Shown here: one piece after another, positions 26,265-34,040 of the stretch
Position numbering within the stretch: position 1 is the stretch's first letter
Layout: the number at the start of each line of letters is the position of its first letter
Assembly: GCA_946480915.1 (NCBI GenBank)
Contig: CAMLLO010000037.1
Coordinates: forward strand, 1-42,496
Direction of reading: 5' to 3'
Length of the DNA: 42,496 nucleotides
Source: an uncultured Sphingobacteriaceae bacterium
GTDB taxonomy: Bacteria > Bacteroidota > Bacteroidia > Sphingobacteriales > Sphingobacteriaceae
Position numbers and translations under genes: made by a program
The notes under the pieces: model-generated
Told to the model about the DNA's origin: nothing
What the model saw: only the letters and a program-made list of their open reading frames with translations
Database searches by the model: none

Positions 26265-27004
26265 CAAAGGCTATCCTTATAGATGACGAACCTTTAGCCA
26301 GAGAAGTGGTTAAAGAATATTTGGAAGAGTATCCCGAAGTTCAGGTTATAGCCGAGTGTGGTGATGGATTTGAAGGTGTTAAAGCCATTGCTCAGTATAA
26401 ACCCGATTTGATCTTCCTGGATATTCAGATGCCGAAAATTACGGGCTTTGAGATGCTTGAACTAATTGACCAGCGCCCGGGTGTGATTTTTACTTCAGCA
26501 TTTGATGAATACGCCATTAAGGCCTTCGAAACTCATGCGATAGATTATTTGCTGAAGCCTTTTTCTAAAGATCGTTTTAAAAAAGCGGTTGAAAGGTGGT
26601 TGGAAAGAAAAAACCTGTCGGATGCCAGGCAGCAGATGCAGGCTCTGCTGGAAACTACGCCGGTTTCTCCTGCTCATAGTGAGCGCATCGTGGTGAAATC
26701 AGGAAGTTCAATTAAAATCATACCCATCGCCGACGTAGTTTATCTTGAAGCTTATGATGATTACGTGAAACTTCATACTTCAGAAGGCGTATTCCTGAAA
26801 AATAAAACCATGCATTTTTTCGAAAATAGCCTGGATGATAAACAGTTTATACGGGTGCACCGTTCTTTTATTGTGAAGGTTTCGGAAATAACCAAGCTGG
26901 TGCCGTATGAAAAAGATTCTTACCGGCTGGTAATTAAATCCGGCGAAAGCCTGCCCGTGAGTAAAACAGGACATGTGAAGTTGAAGGCGCTGTTGCAGTT
27001 GTAG
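26261..27004 (+). CDS. LytTR-family response regulator
   Basis: This 247-residue protein has a CheY-like receiver (1-118; acidic pair D8-D9, phospho-acceptor D54 in F-L-D-I-Q-M-P, then T-S-A and K-P-F) and a C-terminal LytTR DNA-binding domain (about 145-245, with V-V-Y-L-E-A-Y-D-D-Y-V-K and F-I-R-V-H-R-S-F-I-V). LytTR regulators bind pairs of short direct repeats upstream of targets. It is the partner of the kinase whose gene it overlaps. Targets are unknown; autoregulation of the LiaF-like operon is plausible. Confidence 0.92.
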   Translation: MTKAILIDDEPLAREVVKEYLEEYPEVQVIAECGDGFEGVKAIAQYKPDLIFLDIQMPKITGFEMLELIDQRPGVIFTSAFDEYAIKAFETHAIDYLLKPFSKDRFKKAVERWLERKNLSDARQQMQALLETTPVSPAHSERIVVKSGSSIKIIPIADVVYLEAYDDYVKLHTSEGVFLKNKTMHFFENSLDDKQFIRVHRSFIVKVSEITKLVPYEKDSYRLVIKSGESLPVSKTGHVKLKALLQL

Positions 27005-27039
27005 GAAGTTTTTTGGATTTGTAAAAGGAATATCGATTC

Positions 27040-27564
27040 TTAAAATCCAACAAACCTCTTAATTTGCTGTTTCGTGAATTTCAATGTATCTTCTTTAAAT
27101 AACTGGTTGTTCTCGTCAAACTCTTTATGAATATGCGGAATATGCAGTTTTAGCGACATCACATCCAGGTTCATATAATGACAAATACCTGTCATATGAT
27201 CCACTCCTCTAACATTTCCATATTTTCCGGTCGAGATACCCACTAATGCAGCCTTTTTGCCGCTAAAGCTTGATGGAAATTCGCAGGCATCAATAAATAC
27301 CTTTAAAATTCCGGGAAAACTGCCATTGTACTCAGGGATTACAAAAATGAATTTCTGAGTTGAAGAAATTAAATGTTGAATTGGTTGCCAGCTTTCTATC
27401 TTCTGGTTTTCATACATTGCAGGGTGAATAATTTTCTCAGGAAGATTTGCAAGTGATAAAATTTCAGCGTCAACATTCAAGCTCCTGAGCATATTTTGGT
27501 AATGCTCAGCTACTCTTAATGTATAACTTTCAGGTCTATTTGTACTCGCAATAATGGTGGTCAT
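27040..27564 (-). CDS. NADPH-dependent FMN reductase family protein
   Basis: This 174-residue flavodoxin-like protein opens with the phosphate-loop region A-S-T-N-R-P-E-S-Y-T (6-15) and has P-E-Y-N-G-S-F-P-G (about 77-85) followed by L-K-x-F-I-D-A, the typical FMN-reductase pattern. It probably reduces FMN, quinones or other small electrophiles using NAD(P)H. It is convergent with the response regulator gene; an imperfect inverted repeat (TTGGATTT/AAATCCAA, 27013-27050) spans the gap and its own stop codon. Divergent from parA. Confidence 0.87.
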   Translation of the reverse strand: MTTIIASTNRPESYTLRVAEHYQNMLRSLNVDAEILSLANLPEKIIHPAMYENQKIESWQPIQHLISSTQKFIFVIPEYNGSFPGILKVFIDACEFPSSFSGKKAALVGISTGKYGNVRGVDHMTGICHYMNLDVMSLKLHIPHIHKEFDENNQLFKEDTLKFTKQQIKRFVGF

Positions 27565-27658
27565 TTGTGGATAATATGTTTAAAACCAAAAGGCGCTGCT
27601 CTGATTAAATTGTATAAAGTTTGTATCTTAGGCGATTGTTAAATGGCTTTCAGAAGGG

Positions 27659-27666
27659 CAAAAGTA
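27659..27666 (-). promoter_or_regulatory. Candidate -7 element for the FMN reductase gene
   Basis: The minus strand reads TACTTTTG, an exact TAnnTTTG match and identical to the element before the TonB receptor. It lies about 95 bp upstream of the start, and no TTG is present at the usual -33 distance, so support is limited. Confidence 0.3.
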
Positions 27667-27728
27667 CTATTTTAATTTACTATTAATCTTTCTGTAAGCA
27701 CAAATTACCCTTGAAACCAGGATAAAGA

Positions 27729-28535
27729 ATGAGTAAGATTATTGCGTTAGCTAATCAAAAGGGGGGAGTTGGGAAAACTACTTCATCTATTAATCTGGCA
27801 GCTAGCTTAGCTGTTTTAGAATATCGCACCTTGCTTGTGGATGCAGATCCCCAGGCAAATTCAACATCGGGCATTGGCTTTGATCCCCGCACCATTAAGG
27901 CAAGTATCTACGAGTGCATCATTAACGATGTAGAACCCCGTGATGCTATCCAAAAAACAGAAACTCCGAACCTCGATTTGCTTCCGGCACACATTGATTT
28001 GGTGGGTGCAGAAATCGAGATGATAAATCTGGCAGAGCGTGAATACAAAATGAAGCTGGTATTGGACAAGGTAAAGGATGACTACGATTTCATTATCATC
28101 GATTGTTCTCCTTCACTGGGCTTGATTACAATTAATGCGCTTACTGCAGCTAATTCCGTGATTATACCGGTTCAGTGCGAGTATTTCGCATTGGAAGGTT
28201 TAGGGAAATTGTTAAATACGATCAAAATTGTTCAGAATCGTTTAAATCCGGATCTGGAAATTGAGGGTATCCTGCTTACGATGTATGATGTTCGCTTAAG
28301 GCTTTCAAATCAGGTGGTTGAAGAAGTTAAAACTCATTTTCAGGAGCTGGTTTTCGAGACAATTATTCAGCGTAACACCCGTTTAAGTGAAGCGCCAAGC
28401 TATGGTGTATCTGTTATTATGCACGATGCTAACTGTAAAGGTTCTATCAATTACCTGAACCTGGCACGCGAGATTATTCGCAAAAATGGCATGGTTGGCG
28501 AGGAAGAAACAAAACAAGCAACGGTTATTTCATGA
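27729..28535 (+). CDS. parA: Chromosome-partitioning ATPase ParA (Soj)
   Basis: This 268-residue protein has the deviant Walker A motif K-G-G-V-G-K-T-T (11-18), the A' region V-D-A-D-P-Q-A-N, and Walker B I-I-I-D-C-S-P-S. ParA dimers bind DNA non-specifically and drive segregation of parS-ParB complexes. The gene overlaps parB by 4 bp. A plasmid origin is unlikely because the downstream neighbours (dapB, lepB) are chromosomal in this phylum. No canonical parS palindrome was noticed in this window. Confidence 0.96.
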   Translation: MSKIIALANQKGGVGKTTSSINLAASLAVLEYRTLLVDADPQANSTSGIGFDPRTIKASIYECIINDVEPRDAIQKTETPNLDLLPAHIDLVGAEIEMINLAEREYKMKLVLDKVKDDYDFIIIDCSPSLGLITINALTAANSVIIPVQCEYFALEGLGKLLNTIKIVQNRLNPDLEIEGILLTMYDVRLRLSNQVVEEVKTHFQELVFETIIQRNTRLSEAPSYGVSVIMHDANCKGSINYLNLAREIIRKNGMVGEEETKQATVIS

Positions 28536-29446
28536 CGTATCAAAAGAAAACAGGATTAGGAAGGGGATTAAGTGCGCTATTAGATGATTCAGAATCGGTA
28601 CAGTCGTCGAAATCTCTTGGGGGCAATGGAAGTTCTGGTGAATACCAGGCGTCATCTTCGGGACTTATATCTCATGTTAAAATAAGTGAAGTTGAAGTTA
28701 ACCCTTATCAGCCGCGTACAGAGTTTGATAAGGAGGCTTTACAGGAACTTTCAGATTCAATCAAACTTCAGGGTTTAATACAACCGATTACCGTAAGGAA
28801 GGCTGGAAACAATGCTTACCAGTTAATTTCAGGAGAACGACGTTTAAGAGCATCAAAGCTTGCCGGATTAACAGAAATTCCGGCATATGTTCGCACCGCT
28901 AACGACCAGCAGATGTTGGAAATGGCTTTAATCGAGAACATACAGCGAGAGAATCTTAATTCAATAGAAGTTGCCTTAAGCTTTCAGCGCATGCTGGACG
29001 AATGTAATTTGAAGCAAGAAGAGCTTGGAGAACGGGTGAGTAAAAATCGGTCTACAGTTACCAATTACTTGCGTTTATTAAGATTGCCGCCTGCTATTCA
29101 AGCTTCGATCCGTGATAGTCAGATTTCAATGGGGCATGCCAAGGCTATTTTGGGTCTTGAAGAGATTGACAAGCAATTGTACGTTCATAAAGAGATTTTA
29201 ACTAAGGGCTTATCGGTTCGCAAAGCTGAAGAGCTGGTACGCGATATTCAAAATTCAGGAGTTAAAAAAAACGAAACTAAACCTCAACCAGTTTCTTTTG
29301 AGTATAGGAAAATTCAGGATGATCTGACCTCTAAGTTTGCTACCAAAGTTTCTTTGAAAGTTCAGGGAAATGGAAGAGGAGCTATAGAAATTCCGTTTGT
29401 CTCTGAAGATGATTTAAGTCGTATACTTGAACTATTAGACTGGTAA
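28532..29446 (+). CDS. parB: Chromosome-partitioning protein ParB
   Basis: This 304-residue protein starts with the conserved G-L-G-R-G-L-S-A-L-L (8-17), has the ParB/Srx CTP-binding fold with N-P-Y-Q-P-R and G-E-R-R-L-R-A-S, and a central helix-turn-helix (E-L-G-E-R-V-S-K-N-R-S-T-V-T-N-Y-L). ParB binds parS, uses CTP to slide as a clamp and partners ParA. It overlaps parA (ATGA) upstream; its last base is the first base of the next gene's ATG. Confidence 0.96.
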   Translation: MTYQKKTGLGRGLSALLDDSESVQSSKSLGGNGSSGEYQASSSGLISHVKISEVEVNPYQPRTEFDKEALQELSDSIKLQGLIQPITVRKAGNNAYQLISGERRLRASKLAGLTEIPAYVRTANDQQMLEMALIENIQRENLNSIEVALSFQRMLDECNLKQEELGERVSKNRSTVTNYLRLLRLPPAIQASIRDSQISMGHAKAILGLEEIDKQLYVHKEILTKGLSVRKAEELVRDIQNSGVKKNETKPQPVSFEYRKIQDDLTSKFATKVSLKVQGNGRGAIEIPFVSEDDLSRILELLDW

Positions 29447-30129
29447 TGTATCGTTTAGGAGTATTTCTGTTTGTGATGATTTGCTGTTTTTCGCTGCAGG
29501 GCTTTTCGCAGACCGATTCTACTGTTCTCGTTGCTGATTCTACGCTTCGTAATCCCGACGCAAAACGAAATCCGGTTTTTAATGCTCCATCAGATACAAT
29601 AAATAATTTAAAGTCTGCCACACCAGTAAAACCTGAGGTTGTAAAAGATTCGGCGAGGCTGGCGTTGGAGAGATTACCCAAAGTAGCAATAAGACGCTCT
29701 GCGATTTTACCGGGCTGGGGCCAGGTAACCAATGGTCGCTGGTGGAAAGTCCCGATCATATACGGAGGCTTTATTGGCTTGGGTTTGGCAGTAGATTTCA
29801 ACCAACGGTATTATAAAAAGTTTCTGAGTGAATTGCAGTTTAGAGATGAGTTTCCGGACCAAAAGCGGGATCCTGATCTTATCAAATTGCTTGATCAACA
29901 AGCACTTATTCAGTATAAAGACTATTATCGGCGTAACCGGGATTTGAGTGTTTTAGCAGCTGTGGGATTATACGCCATAAATATAATTGATGCATATGTT
30001 GATGCCAAGTTTTTTCGTTTTGACATCAGCGACGAATTAGGTTTTAAAATACAGCCTTCAATAATTCCCTCTGTATCTCACGCATATATTCCGCCGGTTC
30101 CGGCAATAAAAATTCAATTAATATTATGA
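29446..30129 (+). CDS. DUF5683 protein with signal peptide
   Basis: This 227-residue protein has an N-terminal signal peptide (about 1-21, ending F-S-Q) and a low-complexity Ser/Asp/Pro segment to about residue 80. The conserved core carries R-R-S-A-I-L-P-G-W-G-Q, N-G-R-W-W-K-V-P and the hydrophobic turn Y-G-G-F-I-G-L-G, followed by a second hydrophobic stretch (L-A-A-V-G-L-Y-A-I-N-I-I-D-A-Y-V-D). This DUF5683 pattern regularly follows parB in Bacteroidota; its function is unknown. It overlaps parB by 1 bp and dapB by 4 bp, so it is part of the same operon. Confidence 0.85.
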   Translation: MYRLGVFLFVMICCFSLQGFSQTDSTVLVADSTLRNPDAKRNPVFNAPSDTINNLKSATPVKPEVVKDSARLALERLPKVAIRRSAILPGWGQVTNGRWWKVPIIYGGFIGLGLAVDFNQRYYKKFLSELQFRDEFPDQKRDPDLIKLLDQQALIQYKDYYRRNRDLSVLAAVGLYAINIIDAYVDAKFFRFDISDELGFKIQPSIIPSVSHAYIPPVPAIKIQLIL

Positions 30130-30869
30130 AGATAGCCCTTTTAGGTTATGGTAAAATGGGCCGCATAATAGAGCAATTCGCTTTAGACCGCGGTCATGAA
30201 ATAGTTCTGAAGATTGATGAGAACAATATCGATCAGAAAACAACAGAAAACTTACAGAAAGCAGATGTAGCTATTGATTTTAGTACTCCGGCTTCTGTTA
30301 TTTCAAATATTGAAAAATGTTTCGAAGCAGGCTTACCTCTGGTTGTTGGAACCACCGGCTGGTATGATAAAATTGAAACGATTAAGGCGGAATGTGAAGC
30401 AAGTAACAATGCGTTGCTGTATGCGTCTAACTTCAGTGTAGGCGTAAATGTATTTTTCTTTGTGAATGAAGTGTTGGCAAAGATTATGAATCGCTACCCT
30501 CAGTATGATGTGCTTGTCGAAGAAATTCACCATACGCAAAAGCTTGATTCGCCAAGCGGAACTGCTATCACAATTGCCGAAGGTATTTTAGATGGTTTAG
30601 ACAGGAAGAACCAATGGGTTAATGAGCTTGTCGGCGATGGTCCGGAGCTAATTACCAAGCCAGAGCAATTGCTCATTGAGTCTCATAGAATTGAGGATGT
30701 GCCTGGAACGCACACCGTAGTGTACAGTTCTGAAGTAGACGATATTGAGTTTAAACACAAGGCTCATGGCAGGGCAGGATTTGCTTTAGGGGCTGTATTG
30801 GCAGCCGAATGGTTACAGGGTAAAAAAGGTTTTTATTCGGTAAAAGATATGTTTGATTTTAATATTTAA
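30126..30869 (+). CDS. dapB: 4-hydroxy-tetrahydrodipicolinate reductase
   Basis: DapB reduces the dihydrodipicolinate precursor with NAD(P)H in the lysine/diaminopimelate pathway and so supplies peptidoglycan. The 247-residue protein has the nucleotide motif G-Y-G-K-M-G-R (7-13), D-F-S-T-P (about 52-56), G-T-T-G-W, and the catalytic E-I-H-H-T-Q-K-L-D-S-P-S-G-T-A segment with the His pair and Lys. The length is typical of Bacteroidota DapB (E. coli 273). It is embedded in the parAB-lepB operon. Confidence 0.95.
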   Translation: MKIALLGYGKMGRIIEQFALDRGHEIVLKIDENNIDQKTTENLQKADVAIDFSTPASVISNIEKCFEAGLPLVVGTTGWYDKIETIKAECEASNNALLYASNFSVGVNVFFFVNEVLAKIMNRYPQYDVLVEEIHHTQKLDSPSGTAITIAEGILDGLDRKNQWVNELVGDGPELITKPEQLLIESHRIEDVPGTHTVVYSSEVDDIEFKHKAHGRAGFALGAVLAAEWLQGKKGFYSVKDMFDFNI

Positions 30870-30877
30870 ATAGTTTA

Positions 30878-32311
30878 ATGGAAAACCTTGGATTGTATAT
30901 AATTATTGTTCTGCTTCTTGTTGCCTACCATGTCGGTTTATGGAAGTTGTTTGTAAAAGCGGGCAGACAAGGCTGGGAAGCACTTATTCCCATTTACAGC
31001 TTCTATATAATGCTGAAATTAACCGGCCGGCCAATGTGGTGGATGGTATTATATTTTATCCCGGTTATTAATGTTATTGTATGGATTGGCATATTAATAG
31101 ACTTTGCGAAGAGTTTCGGCAAATTTAGTTTCGGCGAGCATGTTGCAAGTATCGTGCTTCCTTTTTTCGCGTTTCCGGTATGGGGTTTTGATAAAAATAC
31201 GCAGTACCTCGGCCAGTCTGCCACACAGGAATTTAAAAAGAAACATCCTTATAAAAAATCAGCAGCACGAGAATGGGCAGATGCAATACTTTTTGCTGTT
31301 GTTGCAGCAACTCTTATCAGAAGCTTTTTGCTGGAAGCGTATACCATCCCGACAGGTTCAATGGAAAAATCCTTACTGATCGGCGATTTTCTATTTGTTA
31401 GTAAGGTAGATTACGGGCCGCGTATTCCGATGACCCCCATAGCGTTTCCATTTGCTCATCATACGATGCCCCTCACAGGTACAAAAGCTTACTGGGATGG
31501 TCTGAGTCTTAAATACCGGAGATTGCCTGGGTTTACCCATATAAAACGCGGTGATGTTGTAGTGTTTAACTATCCTATGGATGCAGATGAACCGTATAAC
31601 AGGCCTGTGGATAAGCGGGAAAACTATATCAAACGTTGCGTAGCCATTGCAGGTGATACTTTAAGTGTTGTAAATACTCAGGTATACGTAAATGGTAAGG
31701 CTTCGGAAACTCCTCAATTCGGACAGTCATCGTATTTTGTAATTACCGATGGTACTGATCTTAATCCGCGAACTTTGCAGGAAATGGATATTGAATATCA
31801 GCCTGAAGCTGCGAATACTTATGTCTTGTATATGACTAAAGAGGAAGCAGAAACAATTAAAAAATGGCCGATCGTTAAGTCTGTCATTCCACGAATTATG
31901 GTTAAGGGCTATAATAACCCGCAGGTTTACCCGTGGAAGGACTCTTTCAAATGGAATGAAGATAATTATGGACCGATCGTTATTCCTGCTAAAGGGATGA
32001 CAGTTAAACTTGACAGCATAACAATTCCAATCTATAAGCGTGCGATCAGTGTCTATGAAGGTAATACGTTTGAGCAACGGGGCGCACAGGTGCTAATCAA
32101 TGGAAAACCTGCTGATTCTTACACCTTCAAGATGGATTATTACTGGATGATGGGCGATAACCGACACAACTCTTTAGACTCCAGATTCTGGGGTTTTGTA
32201 CCCGAGGATCATATTGTAGGAAAGGCTAAGTTTATCTGGATGAGCTTTGATACGAATGGTTCTTTCTTAGGCAAGATACGCTGGAACAGAATTTTCGATG
32301 CGATACATTAA
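30878..32311 (+). CDS. lepB: Signal peptidase I with DUF5684-type N-terminal membrane region (copy 1)
   Basis: This 477-residue protein has N-terminal helices (about 5-25, 53-75, 86-104) of the DUF5684 type, then a peptidase S26 domain: catalytic Ser161 in P-T-G-S-M, catalytic Lys252 in R-E-N-Y-I-K-R, and the late M-G-D-N-R-H-N-S-L-D-S-R box. It cleaves signal peptides at the outer face of the inner membrane. It starts 8 bp after dapB. Compared with copy 2 it lacks 29 residues just before the catalytic Lys (N-Y-P-M-D-A-D-E-P-Y instead of a longer loop); this one gap explains the whole length difference. The 3' 219 bp are almost identical to those of copy 2. Confidence 0.93.
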   Translation: MENLGLYIIIVLLLVAYHVGLWKLFVKAGRQGWEALIPIYSFYIMLKLTGRPMWWMVLYFIPVINVIVWIGILIDFAKSFGKFSFGEHVASIVLPFFAFPVWGFDKNTQYLGQSATQEFKKKHPYKKSAAREWADAILFAVVAATLIRSFLLEAYTIPTGSMEKSLLIGDFLFVSKVDYGPRIPMTPIAFPFAHHTMPLTGTKAYWDGLSLKYRRLPGFTHIKRGDVVVFNYPMDADEPYNRPVDKRENYIKRCVAIAGDTLSVVNTQVYVNGKASETPQFGQSSYFVITDGTDLNPRTLQEMDIEYQPEAANTYVLYMTKEEAETIKKWPIVKSVIPRIMVKGYNNPQVYPWKDSFKWNEDNYGPIVIPAKGMTVKLDSITIPIYKRAISVYEGNTFEQRGAQVLINGKPADSYTFKMDYYWMMGDNRHNSLDSRFWGFVPEDHIVGKAKFIWMSFDTNGSFLGKIRWNRIFDAIH

Positions 32312-32334
32312 TTAGATTAAAAAATTAGAAGATT

Positions 32335-32375
32335 AAAGTCCGGAAGTATAGATCACTTTCGGACTTTTTTATTTT
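32335..32375 (+). terminator. Rho-independent terminator after lepB copy 1
   Basis: AAAGTCCGGAAGT (32335-32347) pairs with ACTTTCGGACTTT (32355-32367) over 13 positions with one G-T wobble and a 7-nt loop, followed by TTTATTTTT. It closes the parAB-dapB-lepB unit, so copy 2 needs its own promoter. Confidence 0.9.
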
Positions 32376-32460
32376 TCGTAACAAAGAAGTTAAGTGTATA
32401 TCTAATTTGAGAAATTGCGCAGGAGTTTCTACTAGCTGTATGCTGATTAATTTGATTTAC

Positions 32461-33981
32461 ATGGAGAATTTAGAATTTTACGTAATAATTATTGCCATAC
32501 TTATTGGCTATCATATTGGTTTATGGAAGTTGTTTGTAAAAACTAGCAGACAAGGCTGGGAAGCACTTATTCCCATTTACAGCTTCTATATAATGCTGAA
32601 ATTAACCGGCCGGCCAATGTGGTGGATGGTATTATATTTTATCCCGGTTATTAACGTTATTGTGTGGATTGGCATATTAATAGACTTCGCGAAGAGTTTC
32701 GGAAAATTTAGTTTTGTTAACCATGTGTCGTGCATCGTGATTCCTTTTCTTGCGTTTCCGGTATGGGGATTTGATAAAAATACTCATTATCTCGGCCAGT
32801 CGGCCACGCGGGAATTTAAAGCAAAACATCCTTATAAAAAAACAGCTCCGCGTGAATGGGCGGATGCCATTCTTTTCGCCGTTGTTGCCGCAACGCTTAT
32901 CAGAAGCTTTTTATTGGAAGCATATACCATCCCGACAGGTTCAATGGAAAAGTCGTTGCTCATTGGCGATTTTCTCTTTGTGAGTAAAGTAGATTACGGG
33001 CCACGGGTTCCGATGACTCCTATTGCATTTCCTTTTGCGCATCACACAATGCCGTTAACCAGCACTAAAGCTTATTGGGAGGGCGTAAATATTAAGTATC
33101 GTCGCTTGCATGGATTCAGTACAATAAAAAGGGGGGATGTTGTTGTGTTTAACTATCCCGAAGGGGATACTGTTGTTTTGGAGACACAAGAGGTCGCCAG
33201 TTATTATGGACTGGTTCGTCAAATGGGCCGGAATGCGGTACGATCAGATCCAGGTTTCACGGTTGTTGAACGCCCGGTAGATAAAAGGGAGAATTATATT
33301 AAAAGATGCCAAGCCATTGCAGGTGATACCATTTCTATTATTAATGCTCAGGTTTATATCAATGGGAAACCCAATCAAAATCCTCAGGAGAGGCAAATAT
33401 CATTCTTTGTAAAAACCGATGGGTCTTCCTTAAACCTCGTAAAACTGCGAGATATGAATATTTCCTACACAGAGGAAGCAAATGGATTGTATACTTTAAA
33501 TATGACATTTGGACAGGCTGAGAGTATAAAAAAATGGGCAACTGTTGAAGATGTTAAACCGAGAATTACTCCTGAAGGAGTCTATACCTCTGAAGTTTTT
33601 CCTCATAATCCACGATATAAATGGAACGAGGATAATATGGGCCCAATTTTAGTTCCTGCTAAGGATATGACTATTCAAGTCGATACTACAAATTTGCCCT
33701 TGTATAGACGGATAATTGAAGTTTATGAAGGAAATAAACTTGATGTTCACAACAATCAGGTTTTTATCAATGGAAAACCTGCTGATTCTTACACCTTCAA
33801 AATGGATTATTACTGGATGATGGGCGATAACCGGCACAACTCTTTAGACTCCAGATTCTGGGGTTTTGTACCCGAGGATCATATTGTAGGAAAGGCTAAG
33901 TTTATCTGGATGAGCTTTGATACGAATGGTTCTTTCTTAGGCAAGATACGCTGGAACAGAATTTTCGATGCGATACATTAA
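32461..33981 (+). CDS. lepB: Signal peptidase I, tandem paralogue (copy 2)
   Basis: This 506-residue protein is collinear with copy 1; M-E-N-L at 32461 is taken as the start by alignment, discarding an 18-codon upstream extension. Catalytic Ser161 and Lys281 are present. The loop before the Lys (N-Y-P-E-G-D-T-V ... V-E-R-P-V-D-K-R) resembles what I know of other Bacteroidota LepB proteins, so copy 2 is probably the ancestral form. The region between about residues 290 and 430 has diverged from copy 1, while residues 40-80 and the last 70 residues are nearly or fully identical. Both copies look functional and may differ in substrate preference or expression. Confidence 0.92.
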   Translation: MENLEFYVIIIAILIGYHIGLWKLFVKTSRQGWEALIPIYSFYIMLKLTGRPMWWMVLYFIPVINVIVWIGILIDFAKSFGKFSFVNHVSCIVIPFLAFPVWGFDKNTHYLGQSATREFKAKHPYKKTAPREWADAILFAVVAATLIRSFLLEAYTIPTGSMEKSLLIGDFLFVSKVDYGPRVPMTPIAFPFAHHTMPLTSTKAYWEGVNIKYRRLHGFSTIKRGDVVVFNYPEGDTVVLETQEVASYYGLVRQMGRNAVRSDPGFTVVERPVDKRENYIKRCQAIAGDTISIINAQVYINGKPNQNPQERQISFFVKTDGSSLNLVKLRDMNISYTEEANGLYTLNMTFGQAESIKKWATVEDVKPRITPEGVYTSEVFPHNPRYKWNEDNMGPILVPAKDMTIQVDTTNLPLYRRIIEVYEGNKLDVHNNQVFINGKPADSYTFKMDYYWMMGDNRHNSLDSRFWGFVPEDHIVGKAKFIWMSFDTNGSFLGKIRWNRIFDAIH

Positions 33982-34003
33982 TCGCCTGTTTTAAAGAAAA
34001 GCG

Positions 34004-34040
34004 AAAGCCCGGAAATTAAACTCTTCCGGGCTTTTGTTTT
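34004..34040. terminator. Bidirectional terminator between convergent lepB copy 2 and the Rieske oxidoreductase gene
   Basis: AAAGCCCGGAA (34004-34014) and TTCCGGGCTTT (34024-34034) pair perfectly over 11 bp. On the plus strand TTTTGTTTT follows; on the minus strand the stem is followed by TTTCGCTTTTC. Confidence 0.88.

Noticed and set aside
27565..27728. parS site near parAB
   Set aside because: I looked for the GTTTCACGTGAAAC-type palindrome here and elsewhere and found no convincing match by eye.
27729..29446. parAB considered as a plasmid or integrated element partition locus
   Set aside because: The overlap with DUF5683, dapB and lepB is the normal chromosomal order in Bacteroidota, and no replication or transfer genes are present.
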